A stretch of 64,000 bases of DNA from Cryptomeria japonica (GCF_030272615.1 NC_081413.1:564076010-564140009), one strand, 5' to 3'; positions 11,601 to 22,550 are shown, counted from the stretch's first letter. Notes: a model not told the origin generated them from the letters alone. Program-made: numbers and translations.

Positions 11601-12684
11601 AAGAATTGATAAGTACTTACTAAGTTTAGGGTTTTCCAAGAATGATGCTGATGCTAACATTTACTTGAAAGTTTATAATGATGAGATGCTTATTTTAGTT
11701 TTGTATGTAGATGATTTATTTTTCACGGGTGAAAATAAATTAATCATGAGATGTAAAAAGGAATTAGCCTCAGAATTTGAAATGAAGGATTTAGGTCTAA
11801 TGCATTACTTCCTAGGGTTAGAAGTATGGCAAAGAGCTAATGAAATCTTTCTAAGTCAAGGAAAATACACTATTGATATTTTGAAAAGATTTAGAATGAT
11901 AGATTGTAAACCTATGCGTACTCCTATGGAATCTAACTTAACGAAGTTAAGTGTTTCTGCAGCTAACTCTGATTTTGCAGATCCCTCTGAGTACAGGCAG
12001 TTGATTGGCTCCCTGATGTACCTAGTCAATACTAGGCCAGATATCTGTTACGCTGTGAATGCTCTCAGTCATTTCATGAGCTCACCTAAACATGTTCACC
12101 TAGTTGCTGCCAAGCACATTCTAAGATATCTACGTGGCACGATTGGTTATGGGCTGAAGTATTCACTTAATACCCCAATCCTCTTGAAAGGCTACTCAGA
12201 TTCAGATTGGGCAGGAAGTGTCAAGGACAGGAAAAGCACTTCAGGCATCTGCTTCAACTTGGGCTCCGCAGTGATCTCTTGGGCATGCAGAAAGCAATCT
12301 TCGGTAGCATTAAGCACTGCAGAAGCTGAGTACATTGCCGCATCTGTTGCATCCAGAGAAGCAGTGTGGCTTCGTAAGCTCCTTGTTGGATTATTTGGTC
12401 AAGCCAATCACCCTACCACCATTCATTGTGATAATCAAAGCTGTATAAAGATGTCAGTAAATCCTGTATTTCATGATCGGTCCAAACATGTGGAAACACA
12501 CTATCATTACATTCCGGATATGGTGCAGGGAGGCGCCATTCATCTAAAGTACATTAGCACAGATGAACAGATTGCTGACATCCTCACCAAACCTTTATCC
12601 AGAGTGATGTTCAAGTACTTCAGAGATGGACTTGGTGTCATGGAAAACGGAACCCTAATTGAGAGGGAGCTTCAATCTCAGTGA
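8665..12684 (+). CDS. Copia Gag-Pol polyprotein
   Basis: I start at the ATG at 8,665; the frame is open 21 bases further up but without an ATG. The product is 1,339 aa. Order: Gag (about 1-230), zinc knuckle CFRCDKYGHYARDY (240-253), protease WILDSGASRH (about 291-300), integrase with an HHCC zinc region (about 425-460) and catalytic D, D and E in IHSDLCGP, SSDNGGEY and NGVAERKN, reverse transcriptase with LYVDDL (about 1,013-1,018), and RNase H (about 1,170-1,310) with SDSDWAG, STAEAEY and the C-terminal TKPL. All catalytic motifs are present and there are no stops or shifts. Oddities: the last cysteine of the zinc knuckle is tyrosine (codon TAT at 9,421), and PRAWY of the RT is PRASY. The element may therefore code well for enzymes but bind its RNA poorly. 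Confidence 0.95.
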   Translation: MSGLKAEDRLEGAIDFAAWKVRILLILEENDLLKFVEEERLSPLEDVEELKLFKKDSLKARRIIIESVKNHLVTVISKFASAREMIKHLEGIYEVNNLSRALALRQQLLHMKMKEDSIIAYFMKINELKDKLSTLDCQISDKDLVMIALNGLPDEWEPFIRSIGGRADCPNFERLQSDCIEEESRIEVRGKLKNSLKDNHVILSKSRKGGHWKKEKRSKDFRSSSYDPKKKSRDSSHIRCFRCDKYGHYARDYQNDPKEREANLNEVAKQSEDYLLISALSSNVPTDNNTWILDSGASRHISGFREHLSDLIEKATNLHVVIGDDARYSVKGSGTTSLKLDSGISLQLCDILFVPGIKRNLISISALEDKGLQIAFSKGKVLAWSKKSNFKSARIIGNRCDSLYKLATDPIQALIHETPESCELRHRRLGHLHFQALPNLGKMVKGMPKLSLSHDDACKGCAMGKNVKNPFHKNDSRAKERLELIHSDLCGPMSVASPSGFLYYVIFIDDFSKKTWIYFLKTKESEEVLNRFKEFKALVENTTRNRIKCLSSDNGGEYTSGSFYDFCVKAGIKREFCVPYNPQQNGVAERKNRTIVEATRAMIHDQDLQPFLWAEASKTAVYIQNRCPHRVLKDVTPEEAFSGIKPNISHLRIFGSPVYVHVPKEKRTKLDPSGKKGILVGYSESSKAFRIYISGQRYVEVSRDVTFEEDIAFKRSKGSLISNDYMVMEKQDSIVDANPELQEESTDLPDQEVQNDSSEPIQSTDIPQDIVVCKKRPLWVRNTIQDAEEFAAPRETFRNSKSFQNHANYISVMCNIIESEPHNIGEAMCHHAWKLAMDEEYGSIIKNDVWDIVPRPKGKSVVSSKWLFKIEHNADGSIEKYKARFVARGFSQKEGIDYEETFAPVARYTSIRSIIAIVAAKGWELHQMDVKTAFLNGVIEEEVYIEQPEGYVIHKRDSHVCRLKKALYGLKQAPRASYERIDKYLLSLGFSKNDADANIYLKVYNDEMLILVLYVDDLFFTGENKLIMRCKKELASEFEMKDLGLMHYFLGLEVWQRANEIFLSQGKYTIDILKRFRMIDCKPMRTPMESNLTKLSVSAANSDFADPSEYRQLIGSLMYLVNTRPDICYAVNALSHFMSSPKHVHLVAAKHILRYLRGTIGYGLKYSLNTPILLKGYSDSDWAGSVKDRKSTSGICFNLGSAVISWACRKQSSVALSTAEAEYIAASVASREAVWLRKLLVGLFGQANHPTTIHCDNQSCIKMSVNPVFHDRSKHVETHYHYIPDMVQGGAIHLKYISTDEQIADILTKPLSRVMFKYFRDGLGVMENGTLIERELQSQ

Positions 12685-12704
12685 CTATTTGTAGCACTTT
12701 GAAT

Positions 12705-12910
12705 CATTCTTTTGCTTGTGTGCAAGAATGAATTACATCCAATCTATGCTTGTGTGCTAGATGGATAATTGTAATAATGTAAAGACCCACTGGTGTATTA
12801 CACATCCTATGCTTGTGTGCTAGAACCATCCTATGCTTGTGTGCTAGGTGGAAGATGTAATTCTATGCTTGTGTGCTAGATCCATTCTATGCTTGTGTGC
12901 TAGATGGAAC
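12705..12910 (+). repeat. Interspersed TATGCTTGTGTGCTAGA motif array before the 3' LTR
   Basis: Six near-identical copies of (C)TATGCTTGTGTGCTAG(A/G), the first more diverged (TTTTGCTTGTGTGCAAGA), lie between the gag-pol stop and the purine tract, spaced unevenly by about 17-65 bp. Possible enhancer, RNA-structure or packaging sequence; the role is unknown. Confidence 0.85.
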
Positions 12911-12948
12911 TTAAAGGTTCAGATTATGTATTCTCCTCCTCCCTAGTT

Positions 12949-12957
12949 AAGAGGGAG
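12949..12957 (+). promoter_or_regulatory. Polypurine tract of the copia element
   Basis: AAGAGGGAG immediately before the 3' LTR, the plus-strand priming site. Confidence 0.85.
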
Positions 12958-13665
12958 TGTTGATTGTAACTAGGATTATATGGGTTCGGATTACCTTAAG
13001 GCAACATCCAAACCCCCTTTAGGACCGGGTCCTATCCTAGGGTAATGTGACCCTATCTTATGCACAAACAAATACCACGCTATGCAAAATACACACCATT
13101 TTAATTATTGGCGCAAAAAAAACAAGGCGGCCGACTTTCATTTCAAGGAGTAAAAGATGTATATAAATAAGTGACAATTTGCAAGTCAACATACATTCAT
13201 TTTCATTCTTCATATATGCGAATGAGAAAACAGCTCTGCTCATCAAGTGCGAATTAATAAGGAAGAAGGCGAATTCATCCAGACTTATGCAAATTTGTGC
13301 AAGATGACCTAGGTGGTGTTGTGCAACTTGAAGGACATGGAAAGGGCAGATCTGCTACACAAATAGATCAGATCTGATAGAAGAGCTAAGTATTGTAATT
13401 GTGCATTTTAAGAGGAGAATATATGATCTGACCTGTGGGTCTTTCATGCTGGGTTTTTCCTCATTAGAGGTTTTCCCAGGGTATGCTTGTTGTCTACTGT
13501 TTTATTTCTGATTTATGTTGACTTGTTAAATACTGCAAATCTGATTACAATCTAGGGCATATTTAATTTATGTTGGTCTAATAAAATACTGTAAATCTGA
13601 TTACAAACTGGGGCATAATTAATTATCTAAATCTGATTAAACATACCTAAGGTTTAAAATCTACA
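12958..13665 (+). repeat. 3' LTR of the copia element
   Basis: 708 bp, the same length as the 5' LTR. Differences are single-base, including a cluster near 13,112-13,140. Confidence 0.95.
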
Positions 13666-13670
13666 CTTAA

Positions 13671-15231
13671 GTCCTCAGTGCTACTAAAACTACCATACTT
13701 GACTTTCATGGATGCAAATTTTACTTTGATGAGCTTTTTCTTATTTTTGATAAATCAAAAAGAGATTACAACAGGCTACAAAGAATGTGTTAGTCTATGC
13801 AGGAAAATTATTTGATAAAGCTATTTCACACCTGCACTAGGCAAATGGTTAGTCAATTGTATACAACGAGGACATGTAATTGGGATTGAGAGAAGCCTCG
13901 AGTGCAATTTTCCGAGTTCCGTGATTGTGCTAAGCAAGTAGAAGAACTGTGGATTTAGAGAGTAAGAGTCTTAGGGGCCTGAATCGGAGTTCATTTGTGT
14001 TTGTATGCATGCTTAACAGGCTAGAGCGGTGTCTTGTCATTTGCCATGAAGAATCAGGTGACTGTTTGGTCACATTTTGTTGGAGTTTTTTTTTCCCATG
14101 TTTGGGATTTTACAGGGTAAATTCTTTCTCTTCATTATATGGTGAATGATTTGCTCTCATTTACATTTGCAAGCTGAGTCGATAGATTGGTAAAGTATAC
14201 AATGTTGATTTCCATAAAGCAAATCTGTAAGTTGATGACTAGCGTACAGAATATCAATCCTAGTTTACAGAGCTTACGAGACCATATTTTTCCTTTATAG
14301 ATAGCTTCAATTGTTAGCACGGAATACTCTTTGACCAGGATTTCTCTTAGACATTTTTACTTTTCTAATCCGAAGCCTTTGAGAAGCACTGCAAGTGTAA
14401 TCTCATTGTAGAGGCTCAAAACATTTGCTGTCTCTGCAAAGTTCTCCAACTGCTGCTTTCCCAGGGCTCCTTTTACTTGCATCAAAAAAGTTCAGATTGT
14501 TTTTTCTTAGTTCAGGGGGAAACACTGGAGTTTTGATCTGTCGATGTGGTTTAGTAGTTTGTGTTTCCATTTTTGAGCCTCCAAACTTCTCTATGTAATT
14601 CTTATTTTTGTCCAAAGAATGTTCAGTGGAAGAGATTTATTTCTAAGTACTTTATCATTCCCCTCTTTCCCAAACAACCACAAAACAATACTTACATGTC
14701 CTGCCCGTCCTGTGAATCAAATCACAGCTTTAATAATGAAGTTCAGGAAAAAAAAAATTAATAAAAACTAATAGAAGGCCAACCTCCCAATAACCCCAGG
14801 CAAAGTAATACAAGAGGCTGACTCAGGATTAATTTCCTAGGGCCGACTCACTTAAATAAATTAAATATTTGCTAAGGCTGATCCCCCCTAATTTCTGAAA
14901 GGTCGCATCTCTTGGAGAAACCGCAACCTTTTAATGTGGTATAAAGGGAGATAAAATATGGTAAGAACAAAACACAACAGATTGGATTATAATTCTATTT
15001 AGAGCAGACAAAAAGGGCAGATTGAGAGCAGATAAAGAGCAGGTTTAGAGCAAAAACATATGTGAAGGAAAGGATTTAATTAAGTTAATAATAATCAACA
15101 GTTTAGTCAAAAGCAGCAGTCACCAAGAGAGAGATGCCACCTTAGAAGGAGGGAGCGTGACTATGGAAGAACATGACTCTTCTGTTCCAAGGAAGAGGGT
15201 ATGTATTGGAGATCGGCATTCAAAGGGGAGC
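13671..15231. other. Intron sequence with no recognised gene
   Basis: Only short frames. Bases 13,741-13,780 resemble the 3' tail of a plant LINE in reverse. Bases 14,760-15,060 look LTR-like (GGTATAAAGGGAG followed by repeated GAGCAGA-type words), but no partner or duplication was found. Confidence 0.4.
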
Positions 15232-15236
15232 ATCAA

Positions 15237-17330
15237 TGTGATGTCCCCATCTAAAACATTCGAAACATGATAATGCTTAAAGATACTTAATAATATAGTT
15301 GAAATATAAAATATATATATATAACCAAATAAATGAATAAAATGAATTAAATAAAATCTTAATAATAATGATAAACAAGATTTAATATATAGTTTATATT
15401 TATATTAATATTAATTTCATATTCATCAAATAATAATATAAATTTTACAATATTATATTATTGACAAAACACAAATAAAAAGTTTTCACCGGTTCCTTGA
15501 GCTTGATTGCTGTTGCTAGCTGGTAAACTTTGTGGCAGACCAGATCTGACACATGTCAGAATGGTCTCCCTTGCAACAGTATAAAATCCTTCCAAGTGAA
15601 ATACGAACCATACAATTATGGTGATAATGACCTTTGGTAGTGATTAGTCTCTTATATTTATATGAGAAAACGAAGATGACGGCTTGATCAATAAAGATAG
15701 CAATGATATTAATATTCGATACCAAGCATAGAAGATAGCATTTGATAAAGAGAAGACCGGAATTAGTCAACGACGATAATAAGTATCAACAAATGACATA
15801 TCCTAAACAAGATACGATTATAGATAAAAATTGATAATAAATTACCTTGAAGGCTATGGTCCTTCAAAGCTACATAAGACTCATTAGAAGGCAGTCAAGT
15901 GTTTACGTTCCAAGCAATATGAAAGAGGATATATGAGACTAAGTCGAAAGCCAATTAAAATACCCAGAATCACCACCTGGGAATAGTTAGTAATAATTAA
16001 GATAATATTAAACGATATCATTGGTCGGTTGTGAAGAGGTATAAGCCATGCCGGTTGGAGTGCAATCGATTCTTTCGGTATTGCAAGATATAAAAGGAGA
16101 TTGGATTCATTCAAACAATCATCAGGGGACGTATGTGATAGGTATATGCTGGAGAAAATAAGATTTAGGAGAAATGTGTGATTAAATATTACTGTGTAAA
16201 TAATCTAGAAAAGGGAGAGTAATGCCGTGTACGTGGTGTGCATAATTCTGGAGTTTATTTCAGTCACGAGGGCAAGTAATTGCAGATTTGAAGGAAGACT
16301 GTGAGAAGAGAATCTACAGGTGTATTGGCAGGTTTTGACAAGATAACAATCTGATTTAGATAGCAGATTCATGACAGCCTTATAACAGATTTGTAGTGAG
16401 AAATTAAATAGCAGAATCGTACGCAAATAGTATCAGTTTATGGGAGATTTATGATCAGCATAAATCCATTGCCAAATCAGAGACAACTATCAGGAAAAGT
16501 TCTTTCTCCATAGAACTATTCTTAGAGTTATGAGTTAAATATTATAAAGTGTCTTCAGAATTACTGAAATTGTATTTCTAAATACTTTACAATTCTCACT
16601 TTAGGTTAGAAATGTTGTTACAGGTCTAAACCAGGGTGAATCCCGAATGGGGACATTACAAATCTGTCACATTATCTCTGTAAGTAGTAATTAAATGCTA
16701 AGAAATCAGAAAAGAATAAATATGCAGCTCTAAACAGAATTGGAAATAGGAATAAATCTCTGTTTGATTATAATTGAGGATTATATGGATTAAGCACTAG
16801 ATGCATGATAGGATATTATGTCCTTCTCTATCCTGGGGAGCACTGGAGATGGTAATTAGTGGCAACGAGGGGCTGTCATGTGGTCGGTGACCCATGAAGC
16901 CAAGGAGCCAGTTACAATCTCCCTGCCAGTCTTCCCAAGACAGAAAGTGTGTTTGAGTTTCTGAAAGTATTAAGGTTTAGAGAGGAAGCATAGGGGGACT
17001 ACCCATCTAGCAAGGGGGTTAGAAGCAACCAGCCCTTGGATTTGGTAGGCCAGCAACCCCTTGCTTTTCCCTTTTAGTCTTGATACTTTCTCCTGTCTCA
17101 TAGTATTAATAATTTAGGCCGATCTGTAGTATGTATATGCTGTAGGTATTGTGTGCACAATCTTGTGATTGCAGGGTTAGCCATAATCAAGTTTTCGGCT
17201 GCAGGCTAAAGTATGATCTAACTAATATTATGAGTTTCCTTTAATTGTGATCATCGATCGGATAGGATCAGATCAGAACTATTATTATTAAGTTACAGGA
17301 ATTGGCAGCCTCCTAGTAGGGGACATTACA
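15237..17330. mobile_element. Solo LTR (or small LTR-type element) of 2.1 kb
   Basis: It begins TGTGATGTCCCC and ends GGGGACATTACA, near-perfect inverted ends, flanked by ATCAA on both sides (15,232-15,236 and 17,331-17,335). No coding frame longer than about 85 codons. A second GGGGACATTACA ends at 16,660 without a matching duplication, so one LTR of this family may have been inserted in or recombined with another. Orientation is not certain. Confidence 0.65.
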
Positions 17331-17335
17331 ATCAA

Positions 17336-18306
17336 GCAATCGAACCAATCAGACAATCATATAAAGCGATCAAGCCAAGCAAGTGGAATCGAATAAGAAG
17401 GAAGACAAAGGCAGATCAATAAACTAACGAAAGAGATCTGCAAAGTCAGAATACAGCCATATTTGACCTAGTAGATATTGTGGTATGCATGAACATATGT
17501 TTAATATGTATGCTTGATGTATGCAGCATGATGATGTCTTTAATGCATAATTGTTCACGTATTGATATAAACCATAATATGCGTGTATAATAAATTAATA
17601 ATGTATTTTCTGCATAACCTTTCATATATTGGATATAGGCAATAATGTGGAATGTCTAGACTCCTAATCTGCTCATCCAATCGCTGCAATCAATCATATC
17701 GAAGTTAGTGAGGGAATAAAAGGAGGGAGAAACTGATATGAGGTCCTCTTCTAAGTACACCATCTCATGGTGGATGGCTGGCGGCCTGCCACATGAGGCA
17801 AGGGGAGCAAGGTGTATGCCGTCCTTGGGCTTAGATGGGAAGGATGCTCCGGGCACCTTATTGTGGTTTTCCCCTCCAACCTCTACAATGGTTGATTGTT
17901 GGAATGGATTCAAATTAGTCTCAATCATAGGCGAGCAAATAAGGTGGCACGAATAGGGATGGCAGGTACAAGCTTTCCCACTAGGTACACCACCTCATGA
18001 AGTATGGATGGTGGAATGCCACATGGGGCCAAGAGGGATGGTATATCCGCTCTTGAGCTTAGTGTTTCAGAACCACTGCAGATTGTGAAACAATTTAACC
18101 AGTTTGCCAAATGACTCTTTGGACATAATTTTGCTCATTCGGATCTCAGCAAGCAAATCCTATGATACAACCATGTAAACCCAAGCAAGGCAAGAATTAA
18201 TAAGTGATATTTAAATAAAACATTGGCACCTAGCCCAGTTTACCAAAAGTAAATTGCAAAAAGTGTATGAATGACCTAAGAAATTGCAAGCATGTGAATA
18301 AGCCTG
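17336..18306. repeat. Intron sequence with a diverged two-copy repeat
   Basis: Bases about 17,735-17,850 and 17,970-18,065 are diverged direct copies (TACACCATCTCATG.. against TACACCACCTCATG.., and TGGGCTTAG against TGAGCTTAG). On the minus strand both give related short peptides (PLASCGRPPAIHHEMVYLEE and PCGIPPSILHEVVYL). Probably an old transposon coding fragment; the family is not recognised. Confidence 0.4.
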
Positions 18307-18308
18307 AC

Positions 18309-18503
18309 CTGAAAAAGAATTTTTGTGCGTTCCAGAGGTGCGACTGCAGTCTTTGCAAATCCACCAGCAAAGCCTCCTGCAATAAGCTCCTTAACATAAA
18401 CAGGCATTATATCACGGTTCGCAAGACTTCCATGCGCTGTGTGCTCATTGCTTGCCATGGGAGAACTTACCTTTGTCATAGCAGGTCCTTGAGGTGAACC
18501 CAT
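18309..18503 (-). CDS. CoAc1: Mitochondrial CoA-type carrier, first coding exon
   Basis: The ATG at 18,503 is preceded directly by an in-frame TGA, which fixes the start. The exon encodes 65 residues: a hydrophilic N-terminal tail, then [20 protein letters not shown] and [11 protein letters not shown], i.e. transmembrane helix 1 with the signature PLERTK. Plant CoA carriers start the same way with a short MGS.. tail. The donor is CAG/GTCAGG. With exons 2 and 3 it makes 163 residues of a protein expected to be about 330 long (family knowledge). All three exons are intact, so the large intron has not obviously broken the gene. Confidence 0.88.
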
Positions 18504-19060
18504 TCACAACCCTTCCTTCAAGCCAAATTTGATCTCTAGGACCGGAATCAACCGAAGCTGGAAGAATGAATCAAAATCCTATCTTCTAGCACGTTCAATA
18601 AAATTATTGAATAGGATAAATTTTCAATCAACACCATGAATTTACAGCATCTTTACCAATGCCCGATCTACAAACCATACAAAATCCCGAGCTCCTAAAT
18701 CTTTCTATGAATACCCAATCTCTAATTTGGCAAATCTTTCTGAGTTTCACATTACCCACTTTGGGATTTGGTGAAAGCATATGACTAACACCCACTTTCA
18801 ATTCTGCAAATAAAAGAAAGGAATTGGATACCGACTTACTGATGTAGAGAAATTTCTACGAGCGGTATCAGCATCCTTATCCCTCCCCAATCTCCAATGG
18901 AGACGCATCTAGCTGCAAACAAGAGACCCAAATATAAAAAAAAATGGCTCAATTTGGGAGATGAGTAATAGCATTAGAATTACCCAGCCTCGATTCGAGC
19001 AAAATCTTTATCCCATCGTTCAGTCAGGAGTCTAAGGCGCTGAAATGGCAGCCTCTGAAT
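18504..19060 (-). other. CoAc1: 5' leader of the carrier gene with two probable UTR introns
   Basis: Three splice signals on the minus strand suggest a split leader. An acceptor TTCTTCCAG ends at 18,558, so the coding exon would run 18,557 to 18,309. A 73-bp exon at 18,840-18,912 has acceptor TTTGCAG and a consensus donor GTAAGTCGG. A further upstream exon would end at 18,984 with donor GTAATT. The transcription start is probably somewhere near 19,050-19,260, but I see no clear TATA box. The plus-strand frame at 19,045-19,233 overlaps this leader and is probably chance. Confidence 0.5.
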
Positions 19061-20156
19061 GTTCATTAACCGATACTTTGCTTCATCTGCTATCGGCGGA
19101 GACATCAATCACTCGATTTACTAGGGTTACTCTTTCCTCAGTTCTAAATATTAGAACGTTTCATCAAAAACCAGGTTGGTCATCGATAAAAAAACAAGTG
19201 CTGAGAAACTTCTCGCTAAGAATCGCCAAGTAGTAATCGTCCTCTTTATCTTTGCCGACCTTCAACGCTCACATGTCGATTTGTCGGGAAATTAGGTCGC
19301 ATGGCGACTATTTCCTGCACTAAAACTTGTTTAATGATACCATAACTAATCTAATAATAAAAACGAACGCCCTAAACTACAAGTGTTCTTATTTAGAATG
19401 CATGCGCAGACCGTTTTCTCTTTGTTTGGAGACCGCATTAATTGGAGTGTCATTTAAGTCCATGTCCTCATGCAGATGCTTATGAGCGTTCGGTCGTTGG
19501 ACTGTAAAATTGAAAATATGGAAAAAATTGTGGGGCTAGAAATACTTCTGGCTGTTTATTAAAAAAAAAAGACACATGGCATTATCATGATTTTTTGTTC
19601 TCTTATTTATTTGTTTAGAATTTTGCTTATGAATTTTATTTGTAAAAAATATTACCAATAATTTTATTTACAAAATGATTTAAGAATATTGCATAAAAAT
19701 AAGCAGCGTTTTGACTATCCATGGAGCCACCAGCTCCACAAATTGCTCCTTAAAAAGTTGAGCACTTGTTGCTAGCCAAAATAAGCTAAGGAATAGCATG
19801 GGGACCTACCCTGAGTGTCTTAAATACTAGTATATCTATCTTTCTTTAAAAGAAATATAGATAAAGTATATTGAAAATATCATATTTGTTTATTATTTCA
19901 CTTAAAAAATTCTTATAGCATTAAATTGTAATTAATATTTAACTAGTAAACTTATATTTAAAAAATATATGTAAAATATATCGAGAGATATCTTAAAATA
20001 GTAATAGAAGAGAATCATCTATAATTAAAATCCTTCGTGCAAAAAGTGTGAATCTACCTAGAGACAAGTGGCGAGGGTTCTATTTTATTCGGAGTAATAA
20101 AATAACACCTCCCCAAAAGTTGAAACATGGCATATTTCATGCATTACCCCGTCATT
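19061..20156. other. Upstream region of the carrier gene
   Basis: No gene. It should contain the carrier promoter on the minus strand at its left end; I cannot point to a TATA box. Bases 19,828-19,960 carry a relative of the AT-rich palindromic repeat described at 24,360-24,535. Confidence 0.4.
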
Positions 20157-21364
20157 TGCATTGTTGGGTATATGAAGCCAACAGTCACATGCCCTTTCAA
20201 TTTCCCCAGACTATTCATTTCATACTTGAATATGAATGTATAAATGGATGTGTGCAGTCTATGTACAGTATGTAATTGAGACATTGGTTAATAGATTATT
20301 CTCCCTGCTTTTCAGTGGATGTAGCCAGTTATGGTGAACCACGTAAACTATTGTGTTATGTGTTGTTTGGTGTTTGTTTTAGTTTCATTATTTTATGTTT
20401 CTTCTCTTCTTTTATAATTAACAATTGGTATCAGAGTCGTGGTTGGCTTGAGCAGAGATGGAGGAAGAAGAAGGTAAAATTCATAACTTGTATGGTAGTT
20501 TTACATTCCATGTAAAATTGTGCTTCAAGTGTCGTGTACATTGGTGGGATGGTTGGAAGAAAGAGGGGATCTTAATTGAAGAGGAGAATCCAGTGAAAGA
20601 GAAGGATGTTGGGATTCTTATTTGCTCCTCTCTTAAGCCATCTTTGGCACTTATTGGCCAAACTATTAATGGTCAGGAAGTTGTTGGCATTCGTGTGGTG
20701 AAGATTGAACCCCATGATGCCTCGGTTGGAATTTCTTAGCAGAAAGATGTTGGAAAAGAAATCGTTGTTGAAGAAGAGGAGCTCAAAATATTTTGGGAGA
20801 AAGAGAGTATGCCATAGAAGACCCAAGTTGAATATGCGGTTGTTTTTGCCTCCCGGGATGAGGAGGATGCAGATTGGAGTGAGGTAGCAGAGCAATGAAG
20901 CCTGGGAGTAATTGTGGCTTTAGAGGGTTCTATAGATGGCATGGCCTTGGCAAAAATAAAGAGGCACTCGCATGATGATGACAGATAATTTCATAGAAGA
21001 CTACGAGCCTATGGACTTAGATGAAGAAGTGCAAGATAAAAGACGGTTTTCTGGTTTGAAGCAGAAGAACACTTGACAAGAGCGGAGGACAATGGGCATC
21101 GCTCCAAGAGGTTTCAGGTATTTCAGGGAGTGAAGGGAGATGTTAATGAATCTGTGAATGCTTATTTTAATGAAGGAGAAGATGTTTTGTCGCAACTAGA
21201 ATGCATTGAGGTTCACCACCCTGATTGGATGGATGTGGATGATAGTGTCGACGTGATAATGAGCAGCCTGTGATTAAGAGGAGTTGCATGAAGAAGCAAT
21301 TGAAATCAAAGGTTGAAAATAAAACCGAGATGGAGATCCCCCTTGCTCCTGAAGTGACATGGCA

Positions 21365-21611
21365 GTCGTGGAAATTGAAGAGCCAAAGTTGGTCGTGGTA
21401 GTCACTGTGAAAGACATAGACATTGTGAAAGATGACTTTGTGGGGTGTGTTGTCTTCGACCTGAATGACGTGCCCACCCAGGTGCCATTGGATAGTCCCC
21501 TAGTACCGTAGTGGTACAGGTTGGAGGATCGAAAGGGTGAGATAATGCTTGCCATCTAGATGGGGACTCAGGCGGATGAGGCCTTTTCGGAAGCCTGGCA
21601 CTCGGACGTTG
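21365..21611 (+). pseudogene. Captured fragment of an MCTP/FTIP-type C2-domain protein
   Basis: One frame reads VTVKDIDIVKDDFVG, FDLNDVPTQVPLDSPLVP, WYRLEDRKGEIMLAI and MGTQADEAFSEAWHSDVA. This is the C2-domain segment of plant multiple-C2-and-transmembrane proteins (the QUIRKY/FTIP group), where the run ending in EAWHSDA is diagnostic from memory. Two in-frame TAG codons occur, before WYRLED and before MGTQAD, so it is not translated as one piece. It is only one part of a roughly 800-1,000-aa host protein and lies inside the LTR element. Confidence 0.75.
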
Positions 21612-22118
21612 CAAACAACACTGGAAAGATCTGCATTTTGTCTATTGACAGCGATGGCATGTGCGACATTTTGGCTGAGAAAGACCAAGACCGAAGATTG
21701 GAAGTTGCTAAGAAACGGTAATTTGTTCGAGAGAGAAAACAAAGAGACTACATATGTTGAACAAGAAGCGTTATTACCATCTGTGAAGAATCCAAAGTTA
21801 CTTATGTTTGCGATGGGTATAGCGCAAATGGGTAGTGTCAAGATGGTGACATTTACGTTGTCCCTTTTAAACAAACTGCAATTACAGGAGTCACTCACCA
21901 CATCCATGATTACCTCTCAACTGGACAGTTCCCTTAATTCAATGGTTGTCGATTCCAAAAGCCAGGTTGAGGGACGTTGCGTGGAGGAGGTAGATACTCA
22001 AGTCCGATTGTCAACATGCAAAGAAGAGGAAATAAATTCCAAGATCGTATAAATTGTTTATTGGGACATTGAAGGAGGATTTGTTAACAAGAATCATGAC
22101 GCATTTTTTGAGAGGGAA

Positions 22119-22550
22119 GTGAAGAGTTGCGAGGATAATAGATACTATTTTGCAAAGCCGGAGGTGACCTTCAGTAGTCAGTGCATTCAAGACGAGTGTC
22201 TGATTCTGGCCAGCGACGAACTGTGGGACGTAGTCTCCAACGAAACCGCATGCAAGGTAGCGAGACGGTGCCTATTCGGTCATAACAAGAAGAATAGATA
22301 TGACAGTTTTGAGCGCGTGGATTGGCAGATGCATAGACATGGCAGTGGTGTGGAGGACCATGTGGAGATGATATGGTTGGAGTGTCTAGAGGCGTTACTG
22401 AATGCTTTCAATGATCCCGTGAAGTTGGTGAGTGAAGGTTATGTTGAAATTGATGGTGTCAGAATCTCTGCTCAGAGGAGAGGCATTTCACTATTGTTTT
22501 GTCCAAAGCGATTTTTAATAGAAATTGGGCTGCATGAGTTGAGCACATAG
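22119..22550 (+). pseudogene. Captured fragment of a PP2C protein phosphatase
   Basis: Within a 143-codon frame, residues about 13-46 read [29 protein letters not shown] and CKVARRCL. This is the late metal-binding motif region of plant PP2C phosphatases, closest to the ABA-signalling clade from memory. The normally invariant glycine of SDGLWD is glutamate here. The N-terminal catalytic half and the last aspartate motif are absent, and the rest of the frame is unrelated, so no phosphatase activity is expected. Confidence 0.75.

Larger units (their letters stand above)
7873..13665 (+). mobile_element. Full-length Ty1/copia retrotransposon
   Basis: A 5,793-bp element with 708-bp LTRs (7,873-8,580 and 12,958-13,665), both TG..CA and flanked by CTTAA (7,868-7,872 and 13,666-13,670). 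The primer site TGGTATCAGAGC abuts the 5' LTR and a purine tract AAGAGGGAG abuts the 3' LTR. A single uninterrupted gag-pol frame fills the interior. The LTRs differ at roughly 15-20 positions by eye with no length change, so the insertion is not brand new. It lies antisense to the carrier gene inside its large intron. The Gag and integrase look like the Tork/Tnt1-type copia group, but I have not placed it. Confidence 0.95.
1332..18308 (-). other. Giant intron (about 17 kb) of the carrier gene
   Basis: It is bounded by a GT donor at 18,308-18,307 and an AG acceptor at 1,333-1,332. It contains a 38-bp tandem repeat, a hAT-like element with a nested solo LTR, a TRIM, a complete copia element and a second solo LTR, most with readable target-site duplications. 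At least 9.9 kb of the intron is recognisable mobile DNA. Long introns grown by retrotransposon insertion are typical of conifers. Confidence 0.8.

Noticed and set aside
13741-13780. LINE insertion end
   Set aside because: Only about 40 bases look like a LINE tail; too little to call.
19045-19233. Plus-strand 62-codon gene divergent from the carrier
   Set aside because: It overlaps the carrier's 5' leader, has no recognisable domain and could be chance.
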